A stretch of DNA of 64,000 nt, taken from contig NZ_MUNW01000036.1 of assembly GCF_002002725.1 (NCBI RefSeq), forward strand, positions 124,001-188,000, read 5' to 3'. This document shows, one piece after another, positions 17,251-26,831 of this stretch. Numbering within the stretch: position 1 is the stretch's first letter; each line of letters begins with the position of its first letter. Source of the stretch: Sinorhizobium sp. A49 (lineage in GTDB: Bacteria > Pseudomonadota > Alphaproteobacteria > Rhizobiales > Rhizobiaceae). The notes under the pieces are model-generated. The model had not been told where the DNA came from. It did not search any database and saw only the letters and a list, made by a program, of their open reading frames with translations. Both the position numbers and the translations under genes were made by a program.

Positions 17251-18369
17251 ATGACGACGCTTCAATTGAAAAACATCGTCAAGCGCTACAAGAGCCACAC
17301 GGTTCTCGACGACCTGTCGCTCGACGTCGCCGATGGCGAACGCCTGGTGCTTTTCGGTCCGTCCGGTGCCGGCAAGACGGTGCTCTTGCGCCTGGTCGCG
17401 GGCGTCATCGAACCAGATGAGGGCAGGGTGCTGATCGGCGGCGAGGACATGACCGATGTCGATGCCGAGCATCGCGGCGTCGGCATGGCCTTCCAGAACT
17501 TTGCGCTCTTTCCGCACATGAGCGCCTTCGACAATATCGCGAGCCCCCTGACGGCGACGCGATCGTCGAAGGATGCGATTGCTGCGGGCGTCCAGAAGGT
17601 CGCTAAGCTCCTGAAGATTGAGCACGTGCTGAGTCACCACCCGAAGGCGCTTTCCAACGGCCAGAAGCAGCGCACGGCGCTCGCCCGCGCGCTCGTCGGC
17701 TCGCCGCCGCTGCTCCTGCTCGACGACCCCTTGCGCAATGTCGACGCCAAGCTCCGTTTCGAGATGCGGCTGGAACTGCCGCGTCTCTTGGCAGCGCAGG
17801 GCGCAACCGTCGTCTACGTCACCCAGGACTACAAGGAAGCGATGGCGCTCGGCGACCGGATCGCCGTGATGTCGCAGGGGCGCATCCGCCAGATCGGCAC
17901 GCCGCAGGAAATCTACAACGCACCCGCCGATATCGAGATCGCCCGCCTCTTCGGTGATCCGACGATCAACCTTCTGGATGTGGTGCCGCAGAAGAGCGGC
18001 GACGGCGTCTACATCGAGCTCTCCAACGTCAGGGTGCGGCTTGCCGATTATGACGGCGATGTCTCCGGAAAGTCGTGTGTCCTTGGCCTTCGCCCGGAAA
18101 CCATCGTCTTTGTCGATGCATCGGCGCCGGGGGCTATTCCGGTGACGGTCGAAGCGGAAACGCCGCTCAACGAGAAGACCGTGACTTTGGCGATGACCGC
18201 ACGCGGCCGGGAAATCCTGGTGTCGCGGCCGGCCGGAACGCCGGGCCCGACGGCCGGACCCGCCCATATCGCCGTCAACGGCGCCCAGGCCTTCCTCTTC
18301 GACAAGGCGAGCGGCCAATTGTTGCCTCGCTCCGACATAGAATCCAAGCGCAATGGAGAAGCGGCATGA
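17251..18369 (+). CDS. Polyol ABC transporter ATPase 1 (degenerate catalytic site)
   Basis: MalK-type ATPase of 372 residues with C-terminal TOBE domain. Walker A GPSGAGKTV and Q-loop MAFQNFALFPH are normal, but the signature is LSNGQKQR, the Walker B catalytic Glu is Asp159 (LLLLDDP) and the switch His is Gln192 (VTQD). This ATPase probably binds ATP but hydrolyses poorly. The next gene encodes a second ATPase with a normal Walker B and switch, so the transporter motor is likely an asymmetric heterodimer. The stop overlaps the next start as ATGA. Confidence 0.92.
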   Translation: MTTLQLKNIVKRYKSHTVLDDLSLDVADGERLVLFGPSGAGKTVLLRLVAGVIEPDEGRVLIGGEDMTDVDAEHRGVGMAFQNFALFPHMSAFDNIASPLTATRSSKDAIAAGVQKVAKLLKIEHVLSHHPKALSNGQKQRTALARALVGSPPLLLLDDPLRNVDAKLRFEMRLELPRLLAAQGATVVYVTQDYKEAMALGDRIAVMSQGRIRQIGTPQEIYNAPADIEIARLFGDPTINLLDVVPQKSGDGVYIELSNVRVRLADYDGDVSGKSCVLGLRPETIVFVDASAPGAIPVTVEAETPLNEKTVTLAMTARGREILVSRPAGTPGPTAGPAHIAVNGAQAFLFDKASGQLLPRSDIESKRNGEAA

Positions 18370-19490
18370 CCGACACCGCTCTTTTGATCCGGGACGTCGA
18401 CAAGTTCTATGGGCCCGTCGACTACGGCGTGCACGCCGTCAAGAAGCTCAACATGGATGTCAGGAAGGGCGAGATCATCGCGCTTCTGGGCTCGTCCGGC
18501 TGCGGCAAGACCTCGACGCTGCGCATGATCGCCGGCTTCGAGGCGGTGTCGCGCGGCACGATCTCGCTTGGGGGACGCGAGGTCCAGACCTTTGCGCCGG
18601 TGCGCCGCAATGTTGCCATGGCGTTCGAAGGCTATTCGCTCTATCCGCCGCTGACGGTGCGCGAGAACATCGCGTTTGCGCTCAAGGCCTCCAAACTGTC
18701 GCAGAGCGTCGTCGACGACAAGGTCGCAGGTATCGCCAAGCTCTTGGAAATCGAGGACATTCTCGGCCGTTATCCCAGCTCGATCTCCGGCGGCCAGCAG
18801 CAGCGGGCCTCGCTCGGGCGGGCGCTGATCCGCGACGCCAGCCTGCACCTGCTCGACGAGCCGATGGGCCAGCTCGAGCCGCAGCTGCGCGCCGTGCTGC
18901 GCGGCCGCATCAAGCACTACATCAAGGAACGCGAGCTGACGGCGATCCTCGTCACCCACGATCAGACGGAGGCCAACGCCCTTGCCGACCGCATCGCCGT
19001 CATGGAGGGCGGCGTGCTGCAGCAGTTCGACACGCCGCAAAAGATCAAGGAGCGTCCGGCGAACCTCTTCACCGGCACCTTCGTCGGCGAGCCGCCCATG
19101 AACGTGTTCGAGGCGAGCATCACCGGTTCGGAAGCCAAGGTCTCGTTCGGCCTCAAGGACGGCGTCAGGCTCGAGTATCCGGCGTCGGATTTCTCCCACG
19201 CGGTCCGCGATGCGCTGATGAAACGGCAGAAGGTGGTGCTCGGCATCAGGCCTTACGCGGTGCGCCGCAGCGCTGACGGAGTTTCCGGCCGGGTGGCCGT
19301 CAATCAGTGGCTTGGCGACCAGACGCATATCGCGGCGGACTTTGCCGGCGGGACCATGGTGCTGGTCGAGCATGACCGCACGGAGCTTGCCGTCGGCCAG
19401 CCGATCGGCATCCGCCTCGATCCGTCGAGCCTGCACGTGTTCGACGGCGACAGCGGCAAGGCGATCAGCCACGGCGTGGAGCTGGCCTGA
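18366..19490 (+). CDS. Polyol ABC transporter ATPase 2
   Basis: MalK-type ATPase of 374 residues. Walker A GSSGCGKTS, signature ISGGQQQR, Walker B LHLLDEP and switch VTHDQTEA are canonical, but the Q-loop glutamine is replaced by Glu88 (MAFEGYSLYPP). TOBE domain at the C terminus. The ATG at 18366 overlaps the previous stop; the reading frame extends further upstream inside the first ATPase gene but that part is a shadow. Its last base is shared with the start of eryA. Complements the degenerate first ATPase. Confidence 0.92.
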   Translation: MTDTALLIRDVDKFYGPVDYGVHAVKKLNMDVRKGEIIALLGSSGCGKTSTLRMIAGFEAVSRGTISLGGREVQTFAPVRRNVAMAFEGYSLYPPLTVRENIAFALKASKLSQSVVDDKVAGIAKLLEIEDILGRYPSSISGGQQQRASLGRALIRDASLHLLDEPMGQLEPQLRAVLRGRIKHYIKERELTAILVTHDQTEANALADRIAVMEGGVLQQFDTPQKIKERPANLFTGTFVGEPPMNVFEASITGSEAKVSFGLKDGVRLEYPASDFSHAVRDALMKRQKVVLGIRPYAVRRSADGVSGRVAVNQWLGDQTHIAADFAGGTMVLVEHDRTELAVGQPIGIRLDPSSLHVFDGDSGKAISHGVELA

Positions 19491-21067
19491 TGCGCGACAT
19501 CCTCATCGGCATCGATGCGGGAACCTCGGTCATCAAGTCGGTGGCCTTCGACCTCGGCGGGCGGCAACTGGCGATGGCCGCGGTGCCGAACGTCTACGAG
19601 GCCGTCGGCAGGACCGGCAGCGTCCAGGATCTCAACCGCACCTGGGCCGATACGGTCACCACCCTGACCGAGCTTTCAGGCAAGGTCGAGAACCTCGCTG
19701 GCCGCGTCGCGGGGGTCGCGGTGACCGGCCAGGGCGATGGCACCTGGATGATCGACAAGGCGGGTGAGCCGATCGGCAAGGGCTGGCTGTGGCTCGACGC
19801 GCGCGCCGGCGACACGGTTGAGCGGCTGCGCGGCGACAGCGGTGATGTCGAACGTTTCGCCAGCACCGGCTCCGGGCTCGCAGCCTGCCAGCAGGGCGCG
19901 CAATTGCGCTGGATGAGCGACAACGCGCCCGAGATGCTGTCTGATGTCGCGACCACGTTTCACTGCAAGGACTGGCTCTACTTCAAGCTGACGCAGATGC
20001 GCGCGACCGACCCGTCCGAAGCCAACTTCACCTTCGGCAATTTCCGCACCCGTAGCTACAACGACGACGTCATCCGCTTTCTCGGCCTGCAAAAGCTCAA
20101 GCATTTCCTGCCGGAGATCGTCGACGGGGCGACATCGCATCATCTGCTCTCGAAGGATGCGGCGGCTGCCATCGGCCTTCCCACGGGCACACCGGTGGTA
20201 CTTGGCTATGTCGACGTGGTCTGCACGGCCCTTGGCGCCGGGCTCTACGATCCCGGCACCGACACCGGCTGCTCAATCATCGGCTCGACCGGCATGCACA
20301 TGCGGCTTGCCAACGGCGCCGACGACGTGCGGCTCAACCGCGATCTCACCGGCTATACCATGTGCATGCCGATCGCCGATACTTACGCGCAGATGCAGTC
20401 GAACATGGCGGCAACGCTCAACATCGACTGGATCCTGTCGGTTGCCGGCGGCCTGCTGAAGGGCATGGGGGTCGAAAAGACCAAAGGCGAGCTGCTCTCC
20501 CATGTCGACGGCTGGTTGGCGGAGGCCAAGGATACGTCGCTCCTGTTCCAGCCCTATATCTCGGATGCCGGCGAGCGCGGACCCTTTGTCGATGCTTCGG
20601 CGCGCGCCTCCTTCGTCGGGCTTTCGATCACCCATGGTTTCGGCGACATGGTGAAGGCGGTGTTCGACGGGCTCGCCATGGCCGCGCGCGATTGCTACGC
20701 CGAGATGGGGCCGCTTCCCGGCCGCATCCGGCTGACCGGCGGAGCCGCACGCAGCGCCTCGCTTCGACGCATTCTCGGCGCAGCACTCGGTGCCAGCGTC
20801 CAGACCAGCGAGCGCGAAGAAGCGGGGGCGGCGGGTGCCGCGATGATCGCAGCCGTGTCGCTCGGCATCTACACCTCGATGGCCGATTGCGTGCGCGACT
20901 GGGTGTCGCCGCATCAGCGTGCCGCCGAGCCGGCCGACGCGGCGCTTGCTCGCCGTTACGACGGCCTCTTCCCCTCCTACCAGCAGTCGCGCATTGCGCT
21001 TCGCCCCGTGTGGCACGCCCTTTCCAAAGGGGCCGCCTCGGGACCACAACAGGAAAAACTGAAATGA
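19490..21067 (+). CDS. eryA: Erythritol kinase, FGGY family
   Basis: FGGY carbohydrate kinase of 525 residues that closely fits rhizobial and Brucella EryA, which makes L-erythritol 4-phosphate. Visible blocks are the phosphate-1 loop GIDAGTSVIKSVAFD, AVTGQGDGTWMID (substrate region), GWLWLDARAGD and the C-terminal adenosine loop RLTGGAARSASLRRILGAAL. Overlaps the upstream ATPase by one base and the following dehydrogenase by ATGA, so it belongs to one long operon. EryA against other polyol kinases is judged from sequence style plus the presence of eryB, eryC, eryH and eryI downstream. Confidence 0.85.
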   Translation: MRDILIGIDAGTSVIKSVAFDLGGRQLAMAAVPNVYEAVGRTGSVQDLNRTWADTVTTLTELSGKVENLAGRVAGVAVTGQGDGTWMIDKAGEPIGKGWLWLDARAGDTVERLRGDSGDVERFASTGSGLAACQQGAQLRWMSDNAPEMLSDVATTFHCKDWLYFKLTQMRATDPSEANFTFGNFRTRSYNDDVIRFLGLQKLKHFLPEIVDGATSHHLLSKDAAAAIGLPTGTPVVLGYVDVVCTALGAGLYDPGTDTGCSIIGSTGMHMRLANGADDVRLNRDLTGYTMCMPIADTYAQMQSNMAATLNIDWILSVAGGLLKGMGVEKTKGELLSHVDGWLAEAKDTSLLFQPYISDAGERGPFVDASARASFVGLSITHGFGDMVKAVFDGLAMAARDCYAEMGPLPGRIRLTGGAARSASLRRILGAALGASVQTSEREEAGAAGAAMIAAVSLGIYTSMADCVRDWVSPHQRAAEPADAALARRYDGLFPSYQQSRIALRPVWHALSKGAASGPQQEKLK

Positions 21068-22101
21068 AGAAGATAGCCATCATCGGCGACCGGTTCATGC
21101 TGCCGGACGTGTTTCGCGACAAGATCGTCGAAGCAAGCGGCGACGGCCATGACATCCGCACCCTCGAACTGCCCTGGCCGGATGTGCCGATGGAGCATGG
21201 CTACGCCGTCGAAGGCATGGACGGCCTGAAGGAATATCTGGGCAAGGCGGACGATATCGTCGAGTTCATCGGCGATGCGGAAATCCTGGTGACGCAGCTC
21301 GCGCCCTTGTCGCGCGGCATGCTGACCTCGCTTCCCGGGCTGAAGCTCGTGGCAGTTTCTCGCGGCGGGCCTGTCAACATCGACATGTCGGCGGCACGCG
21401 ACGCCGGCATCAGCGTCGTCAACACGCCCGGCCGCAACGCCAGCGCCGTTGCCGAGTTCACGCTCGGCGCAATCCTCGCCGAGACACGGCTGATCCGCAC
21501 CGGCCACGAGGCCTTGCGCAAGGGCGAGTGGCGCGGCGATCTCTATCGCGCCGATCGCACCGGCCGCGAACTCTGCGAGATGACCGTCGGCGTCATCGGT
21601 TACGGCAATATCGGCACCAAGGTGGTGCGGCTGCTCCGGGCCTTCGGCACCAAGGTCCTGGTGCACGACCCCTATGTGCAGCTCGCGGCCGACGACCTCA
21701 ATGCCGGCGTCGAGCATGTGTCGCTCGACGACCTCCTGACGCGCTCCGACCTGGTGACGCTACATCCGCGCGTCACCGAGGAAACCCGGAACATGATGAA
21801 TGCCGAGACCTTCGCGAAGATGAAACCCGGCGCGATCTTCGTCAACACGGCGCGCGGGCCGCTCTGCGACTATGACGCGCTCTACGAAAACCTGGTGAGC
21901 GGCCACCTGTCGGCGGCCATGCTCGAGACCTTCTCGGTGGAGCCGGTGCCGGAGGATTGGCCGCTCTTGCAGCTTCCGAACGTGACGCTGACGCCGCACA
22001 TCGCCGGTGCGTCGGTGCGCACCGTCACCTTCGCCGCCGAGATGGCCGCCGAAGAGGTGCGCCGCTACATTGCCGGCCTGCCGCCGGTCAATCCGTGCTG
22101 A
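21064..22101 (+). CDS. D-isomer-specific 2-hydroxyacid dehydrogenase family protein
   Basis: A 345-residue NAD-dependent dehydrogenase of the phosphoglycerate/lactate family. Rossmann loop GVIGYGNIGTKV, then the catalytic set: an Arg in VNTARGPLCD, an acidic residue in the ETFSVEP block and His in LTPHIAG. Starts in the eryA stop (ATGA) and ends one base into eryB (TGATG). It is not part of the described erythritol pathway. It could act on a four-carbon acid or reduce a side product. The substrate is unknown. Confidence 0.85.
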   Translation: MKKIAIIGDRFMLPDVFRDKIVEASGDGHDIRTLELPWPDVPMEHGYAVEGMDGLKEYLGKADDIVEFIGDAEILVTQLAPLSRGMLTSLPGLKLVAVSRGGPVNIDMSAARDAGISVVNTPGRNASAVAEFTLGAILAETRLIRTGHEALRKGEWRGDLYRADRTGRELCEMTVGVIGYGNIGTKVVRLLRAFGTKVLVHDPYVQLAADDLNAGVEHVSLDDLLTRSDLVTLHPRVTEETRNMMNAETFAKMKPGAIFVNTARGPLCDYDALYENLVSGHLSAAMLETFSVEPVPEDWPLLQLPNVTLTPHIAGASVRTVTFAAEMAAEEVRRYIAGLPPVNPC

Positions 22102-23633
22102 TGACGGGGGGCAAGACCGTGGGTTCCGAGACCGCACTCTATGATCTCTTCGTCGTCGGCGGCGGCGTCAATGGTGCTGGGATCGCGCGCGATGCCGCCG
22201 GGCGAGGGCTCTCGGTGCTTTTGTGCGAGAAGGACGATCTGGCGCAGGGCACCAGCTCGCGCTCCGGCAAGCTCGTGCATGGCGGCTTGCGCTATCTCGA
22301 ATATTACGAGTTCCGGCTGGTGCGCGAGGCGCTGATCGAGCGCGAAGTGCTGCTCGCTTCCGCCCCGCACATCATCTGGCCAATGCGCTTCGTGCTGCCG
22401 CACAATCCGGCCGACAGGCCCGCCTGGCTCGTGCGGCTCGGGCTCTTCCTCTACGACCACCTCGGCGGCCGCAAGCGCCTGCCGGGCACGCGCAGCCTTG
22501 ATCTGAGGACCGCGCCCGAGGGCGCGCCGATCAAGCGGGACTACCGCAAGGCCTTCGAATATTCCGACTGCTGGGTGGATGACGCCCGGCTCGTCGTGCT
22601 CAACGCGCTCGATGCGCAGAAGAAGGGCGCGCGGGTGTTGACGCGCACCGCCTGTAGCGCCATCCGCCGGGTCGACGGCCTCTGGCAGGTGGAGATGACG
22701 GATCTGCGCACCGGCGTGAAGTCCGAGGTCAGGGCGCGCTCAGTCGTCAATACCGCCGGGCCGTGGGTCAACGACATCATTGGCCGGGTCGCCGGGCTCA
22801 ACTCCAGCCGCAGCGTGCGGCTGGTCAAGGGCAGCCATATCGTCGTGCCGAAGTTCTGGGAGGGGCGGCAGGCCTATCTCGTGCAGAACCCGGACAAGCG
22901 GGTGATCTTCATCAACCCCTACCTGAACGACCTGGCGCTGATCGGCACCACCGACATTCCCTATGAGGGTCGTCCCGAGGACGTGTCGGCCGATGGCAAC
23001 GAGATCGCCTATCTGCTGAAATCGGTGAACCGCTACTTCAAGCAGCAATTGACCGAAGACGATATTGTCCATTCCTTCTCGGGCGTGCGCCCGCTTTACG
23101 ACGACAATGCCGAGAACCCCTCGGCGGTGACGCGCGACTATATCTTCGAGGTGGATGCCGTGAACGGGCAGGCACCGCTTCTTTCCGTCTTCGGCGGCAA
23201 GATCACGACGTTTCGCAAGCTGTCCGAGCATGCGCTGGAGCGGCTGAAGCCGTTCTTCCCTCAGATGGGCGTGGCCTGGACGGCAAAAGCGCATTTGCCG
23301 GGGGGCGACATGGCCAATGCCGATTTCGAGCAGTTCCTCGGGGATCTGAGAGCGCGCTATCGCTGGCTGACGGCCGATCTCGCCAAGCATTACGCGCGGC
23401 TCTACGGTACGCGTACGCATGAGCTGATCGGCAATGCCACATCGCTCGACAACCTCGGCACGGCCTTCAGCCCCTTGTTTCGCGAGCGCGAGGCGCGCTT
23501 TCTGATCGATACCGAATGGGCTTCGACGGCTGAAGACCTGCTGGAAAGGCGGACGAAGCACGGCCTGCACATGACGCCGGCCGAGAAACAGGTTTTCACC
23601 GGCTGGCTGGAACGCCAGCAGGCGGCGGCCTGA
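22101..23633 (+). CDS. eryB: Erythritol 4-phosphate dehydrogenase, GlpD family
   Basis: FAD-dependent dehydrogenase of 510 residues, GlpD-like, corresponding to EryB, which oxidises L-erythritol 4-phosphate to L-3-tetrulose 4-phosphate at the membrane. Features: dinucleotide loop DLFVVGGGVNGAGIARDAAG, the GTSSRSGKLVHGGLRYLE block, VNTAGPWV and FSGVRPLYDD. ATG at 22101 overlaps the preceding stop; GTG at 22119 behind a G-rich run is an alternative start. A normal SD (GGAG) then leads into the aldolase gene. Confidence 0.88.
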   Translation: MTGGKTVGSETALYDLFVVGGGVNGAGIARDAAGRGLSVLLCEKDDLAQGTSSRSGKLVHGGLRYLEYYEFRLVREALIEREVLLASAPHIIWPMRFVLPHNPADRPAWLVRLGLFLYDHLGGRKRLPGTRSLDLRTAPEGAPIKRDYRKAFEYSDCWVDDARLVVLNALDAQKKGARVLTRTACSAIRRVDGLWQVEMTDLRTGVKSEVRARSVVNTAGPWVNDIIGRVAGLNSSRSVRLVKGSHIVVPKFWEGRQAYLVQNPDKRVIFINPYLNDLALIGTTDIPYEGRPEDVSADGNEIAYLLKSVNRYFKQQLTEDDIVHSFSGVRPLYDDNAENPSAVTRDYIFEVDAVNGQAPLLSVFGGKITTFRKLSEHALERLKPFFPQMGVAWTAKAHLPGGDMANADFEQFLGDLRARYRWLTADLAKHYARLYGTRTHELIGNATSLDNLGTAFSPLFREREARFLIDTEWASTAEDLLERRTKHGLHMTPAEKQVFTGWLERQQAAA

Positions 23634-23645
23634 AGGAGAGTGGGA

Positions 23646-24698
23646 ATGCGCAGTCTGGAATTCGAGGCCTTGCTTGATATCTCGGCGCGTGTCGGTGCCG
23701 ACCCGCTGCTGGTGCAGGGGGCGGGCGGCAACACGTCGATCAAGGAGGTTGGCACGCTCTGGATCAAGGCCTCCGGCCTCTGGCTTGCCCATGCCCGGCA
23801 GCGCGACGTCATGGTGCCGGTGGCGCTCGACCCGTTGCTGGAGGCGCTGGAACGCAACGATCCCGCCACCGAGAAAGCGCAGGATTTCGTTATTTCCGAG
23901 ATGAACCCTTCGGGTCTCAGGCCCTCGATCGAGACGACGGTGCATGCGCTGATGCCGCAGAAGGTGGTGATCCACGTCCATTGCGTCGAAACCATTGCGA
24001 CCGCAGTACAGACCAACGGCGCTGCCATCGCCGCCGAGCGCTTGGCCGGCATTCCGCATGTCTTCGTGCCCTATGCCCGACCGGGCCTGCCGCTTGCGAA
24101 AGCGATCGCCGAGCGGCTGCAGGAGAATACGTCCGTGCTGATCCTCGGCAATCACGGTCTGGCGGTTGCCGCTGAGACCGTCGCCGATGCCGCGATCCTC
24201 CTGACCGACGTGTCGCGTCGGCTGATCGCGCAGCGCCGGCCGGCGCCCGCGGCAGATCTGGCTGCACTGTCGCGGCTTGCGGTCGACAGTGGCTATTGCC
24301 TGCCCGACGATGCGCGGCTGCATGCGGTCGCGACCGATCTGGAAAGTTGCCGGATCGCCGCAGGCGGCAGCCTCTATCCCGACCATGTCATCTTCCTCGG
24401 AAAGGGTTGCGTCATTGCAGCACCGGGCGAGACTGCCGCTTCTATCGAGAAGGGCAGGGCGGAACGGGGCGAAAGCCTGCCGCCGCTTCTGCTGTTTCCC
24501 GGCAAGGGGGTGCTGTTGGAAAAGACCATATCCGCAGGTGCGCTCGCCATGGCGCGATGCCTTGCCGACGTCACGGCCCGCATTCCGGCGAGCGGGCGAC
24601 TGCGCTACCTAAGCGATGCTGAAAATGCGGAGCTGCTCGGCTGGGACGCGGAGAAATACCGCCAGAAGCTCAACCGGGCAGGGCAGGCGCTACAATGA
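23646..24698 (+). CDS. Class II aldolase/adducin-family protein
   Basis: A 350-residue class II aldolase-fold protein. The GAGGNTSIKEVGTLWIKASG block, VIHVHCVETIA (metal-binding His pair) and ILGNHGLAV are visible; the second zinc His set is thus present and the fold is likely active. These proteins split or epimerise sugar phosphates. ATG at 23646 is chosen over GTG at 23640 because GGAG lies 7 bases upstream. The C-terminal 140 residues extend beyond the usual 210-residue aldolase domain. It is not required by the known erythritol route; its substrate is unknown. Overlaps the following kinase by ATGA. Confidence 0.8.
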   Translation: MRSLEFEALLDISARVGADPLLVQGAGGNTSIKEVGTLWIKASGLWLAHARQRDVMVPVALDPLLEALERNDPATEKAQDFVISEMNPSGLRPSIETTVHALMPQKVVIHVHCVETIATAVQTNGAAIAAERLAGIPHVFVPYARPGLPLAKAIAERLQENTSVLILGNHGLAVAAETVADAAILLTDVSRRLIAQRRPAPAADLAALSRLAVDSGYCLPDDARLHAVATDLESCRIAAGGSLYPDHVIFLGKGCVIAAPGETAASIEKGRAERGESLPPLLLFPGKGVLLEKTISAGALAMARCLADVTARIPASGRLRYLSDAENAELLGWDAEKYRQKLNRAGQALQ

Positions 24699-25981
24699 AT
24701 GGACATCATGACGCGCTGGTCATCGGCATCGACATCGGCACATCGGGTGCGCGTGCTGTCGCCATGACGCCGGATGGCGCAATCGTCGCATCTGGCGCTG
24801 CCAAGCTTTCTGCTTTCTCAGACGACCACCGTGATCCGGTCGGCTGGTGGAAGGCGGTGCAGGCGGCGCTTGGGGGCGTGCTGGAGGCGGTCGATCGTCA
24901 GCGTGTCCGGGCGATCAGCATCGACGGCACCTCGGGCACGATGCTGCCGGTGGTGGCTGACGGTGCGCCGCTGGCTACGCCGATGATGTACAACGATCCG
25001 GTTTCCGATGGTGCAATCCTGGACGCGATTGCCGCCCATGCGCCGAAGGAGAGTGCTGCCCACGGCGCAACCTCCGGCCTTGCCAAGGTGCTGGCTTTTC
25101 AGTCGGTGCCGGATGTCTTCCGTGTCATCCACCAGGCCGATTGGCTGGCCGGGCATTTTACCGGGCTCTACGATGTGTCCGACGAGAACAACGCCTTGAA
25201 GACCGGCTACGACCCGGTCACTCGGGGCTGGCCGGAGTGGATCGAAAAGACCGGCGCGCGTGCCGGGTTGTTGCCGGAGGTACTGCCTGCCGGCGAGCCG
25301 GTCGCGACGATCTCGCCCGCGGCTGCCGAAGCCTTCGGCCTTTCGCGAGAGGTGGTCGTCGTTGCCGGCACCACCGACGGCTGTGCCTCGTTTCTGGCGA
25401 CGGGTGCCGACCGGCCGGGCGATGGTGTCAGTGCGCTCGGAACGACGCTGACGGTGAAGGTGCTTTCCGACCGGCCGCTGTTTGCCCCGGAATACGGGCT
25501 CTATAGCCATCGGATCGGCGACATGTGGCTGGCTGGCGGAGCGTCGAATACGGGCGGCGTGGTTCTGGCGGCGCATTTCACCGGCGAGCAAATCGCGGAG
25601 CTTTCCGCCCGCATCGACCCGGCCAACGATACCGGCCTCGACTATTATCCGCTGACGAAACCGGGCGAGCGCTTTCCCATCGCCGACCCGAATTTCGAAC
25701 CACGTATGACACCGCGGCCACAGGATGACGCCATGTTTCTGAAGGCGATCTTCGAAGGTATCGCCGGGGTCGAAAGCCTCGCCTATCAGCGGCTGACAGC
25801 GCTTGGCGGGCCGAAGCTCGGCTCCATCCGCACGGTCGGCGGTGGTGCAAAAAATGCGGCGTGGTCGGCGATCCGCGCGCGTAAGCTCGGGGTGCCGTTC
25901 CTGGTCGTGCATTCGGAAGAGGCCGCAGCCGGCACAGCGCAACTGGCGCTTGCGGGCGCCAAACAGGCAGGTGTGTTATGA
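24695..25981 (+). CDS. FGGY-family kinase, D-ribulokinase-like
   Basis: FGGY sugar kinase of 428 residues, shorter than EryA. Phosphate-1 loop GIDIGTSGARAVAMT, the block ISIDGTSGTMLPVVADGAPL and MMYNDPVSD, and a C-terminal VGGGAKNAAWSAIRARKLG adenosine motif. The short architecture and these blocks resemble the D-ribulose/xylulose kinase subgroup found in cyanobacteria and plants. In Sinorhizobium meliloti the erythritol locus also serves adonitol and L-arabitol, for which a ribulokinase (RbtB) is needed. A similar role is inferred here. Coupled by ATGA overlaps to both neighbours. Confidence 0.82.
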   Translation: MNGHHDALVIGIDIGTSGARAVAMTPDGAIVASGAAKLSAFSDDHRDPVGWWKAVQAALGGVLEAVDRQRVRAISIDGTSGTMLPVVADGAPLATPMMYNDPVSDGAILDAIAAHAPKESAAHGATSGLAKVLAFQSVPDVFRVIHQADWLAGHFTGLYDVSDENNALKTGYDPVTRGWPEWIEKTGARAGLLPEVLPAGEPVATISPAAAEAFGLSREVVVVAGTTDGCASFLATGADRPGDGVSALGTTLTVKVLSDRPLFAPEYGLYSHRIGDMWLAGGASNTGGVVLAAHFTGEQIAELSARIDPANDTGLDYYPLTKPGERFPIADPNFEPRMTPRPQDDAMFLKAIFEGIAGVESLAYQRLTALGGPKLGSIRTVGGGAKNAAWSAIRARKLGVPFLVVHSEEAAAGTAQLALAGAKQAGVL

Positions 25982-26817
25982 GTACCGTCATCTCCAATCT
26001 TGCCGATATCGCCGATCGCTATGATGCCTTCTTGATCGACCAGTTCGGCGTGCTGCGCGACGGTCGTGGGCCTTATCCCGGTGCCGCCGAGACGCTGGTG
26101 CGGCTGAAGGATCAGGGCAAGCGCATCATCATTCTCTCCAATTCCGGCAAGCGCTCGGAGGAAAACGACCGTCGCCTCGTCGAACTCGGCTTTGTCGCCG
26201 GCAGCTGGGACTGGTTTTTGACCTCGGGCGAAGTGGCTTGGCAGATCCTGAAGCGAGAGGGCAGACAGGCAAGCGGGCTGCCCCGCAAATGCCTGCTGGT
26301 CAGCCGCGACGGCGACCTCTCGCCGCTGAAAGGGCTCGGCCTTGAGCGCACCCAATGGGGTGAAGATGCGAATTTTGTGCTGCTGGCGGCAAGCGAAGGT
26401 GATGTCCTGCCGCTGTCACACTATGAGGCGCTGCTGGCGCCGGCGGCGCGGCGCGGGGTGCCGTGTCTCTGCACCAACCCTGACAAGGTCATGCTGACGA
26501 AGAGCGGATCGGCCTTCGGTGCCGGTCGGATCGCGGAGCTTTACGAGGACATTGGCGGCAAGGTGCGCTGGATTGGCAAACCCTTCGCCGACATCTACGA
26601 CTTTGCCCTCGACTTCCTCGGTCATCCCGATCCGTCGCGCATCTGCGCGATCGGCGACAGCATCGAGCACGATATCGCCGGCGCGGCGGGCGCGGGCCTC
26701 GGCTCCGTGCTGGTGACCACGGGCATTCTGGAGCATGCCTCCGACGCGGAGCGGCAAAAACTCTTTGCCGAGCATGGCGCCACGCCCGATTTCATCCTCC
26801 CGAAATTTCTCTGGTAG
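25978..26817 (+). CDS. HAD-superfamily IIA hydrolase
   Basis: A 279-residue NagD-like HAD phosphatase. Motif I is DAFLIDQFGVLRDG; here the usual DxD is IDQFG, as in the TIGR01459 subfamily. Motif II is ILSNSGKR, a Lys in GKPFADIY gives motif III, and AIGDSIEHDIAGA is motif IV. Overlaps the kinase stop by ATGA. Could dephosphorylate an accumulating sugar phosphate or act in the pentitol branch; substrate unknown. The next gene, eryC, follows after 14 bases. Confidence 0.85.
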   Translation: MSTVISNLADIADRYDAFLIDQFGVLRDGRGPYPGAAETLVRLKDQGKRIIILSNSGKRSEENDRRLVELGFVAGSWDWFLTSGEVAWQILKREGRQASGLPRKCLLVSRDGDLSPLKGLGLERTQWGEDANFVLLAASEGDVLPLSHYEALLAPAARRGVPCLCTNPDKVMLTKSGSAFGAGRIAELYEDIGGKVRWIGKPFADIYDFALDFLGHPDPSRICAIGDSIEHDIAGAAGAGLGSVLVTTGILEHASDAERQKLFAEHGATPDFILPKFLW

Positions 26818-26831
26818 TCAGGAGTACCGCC

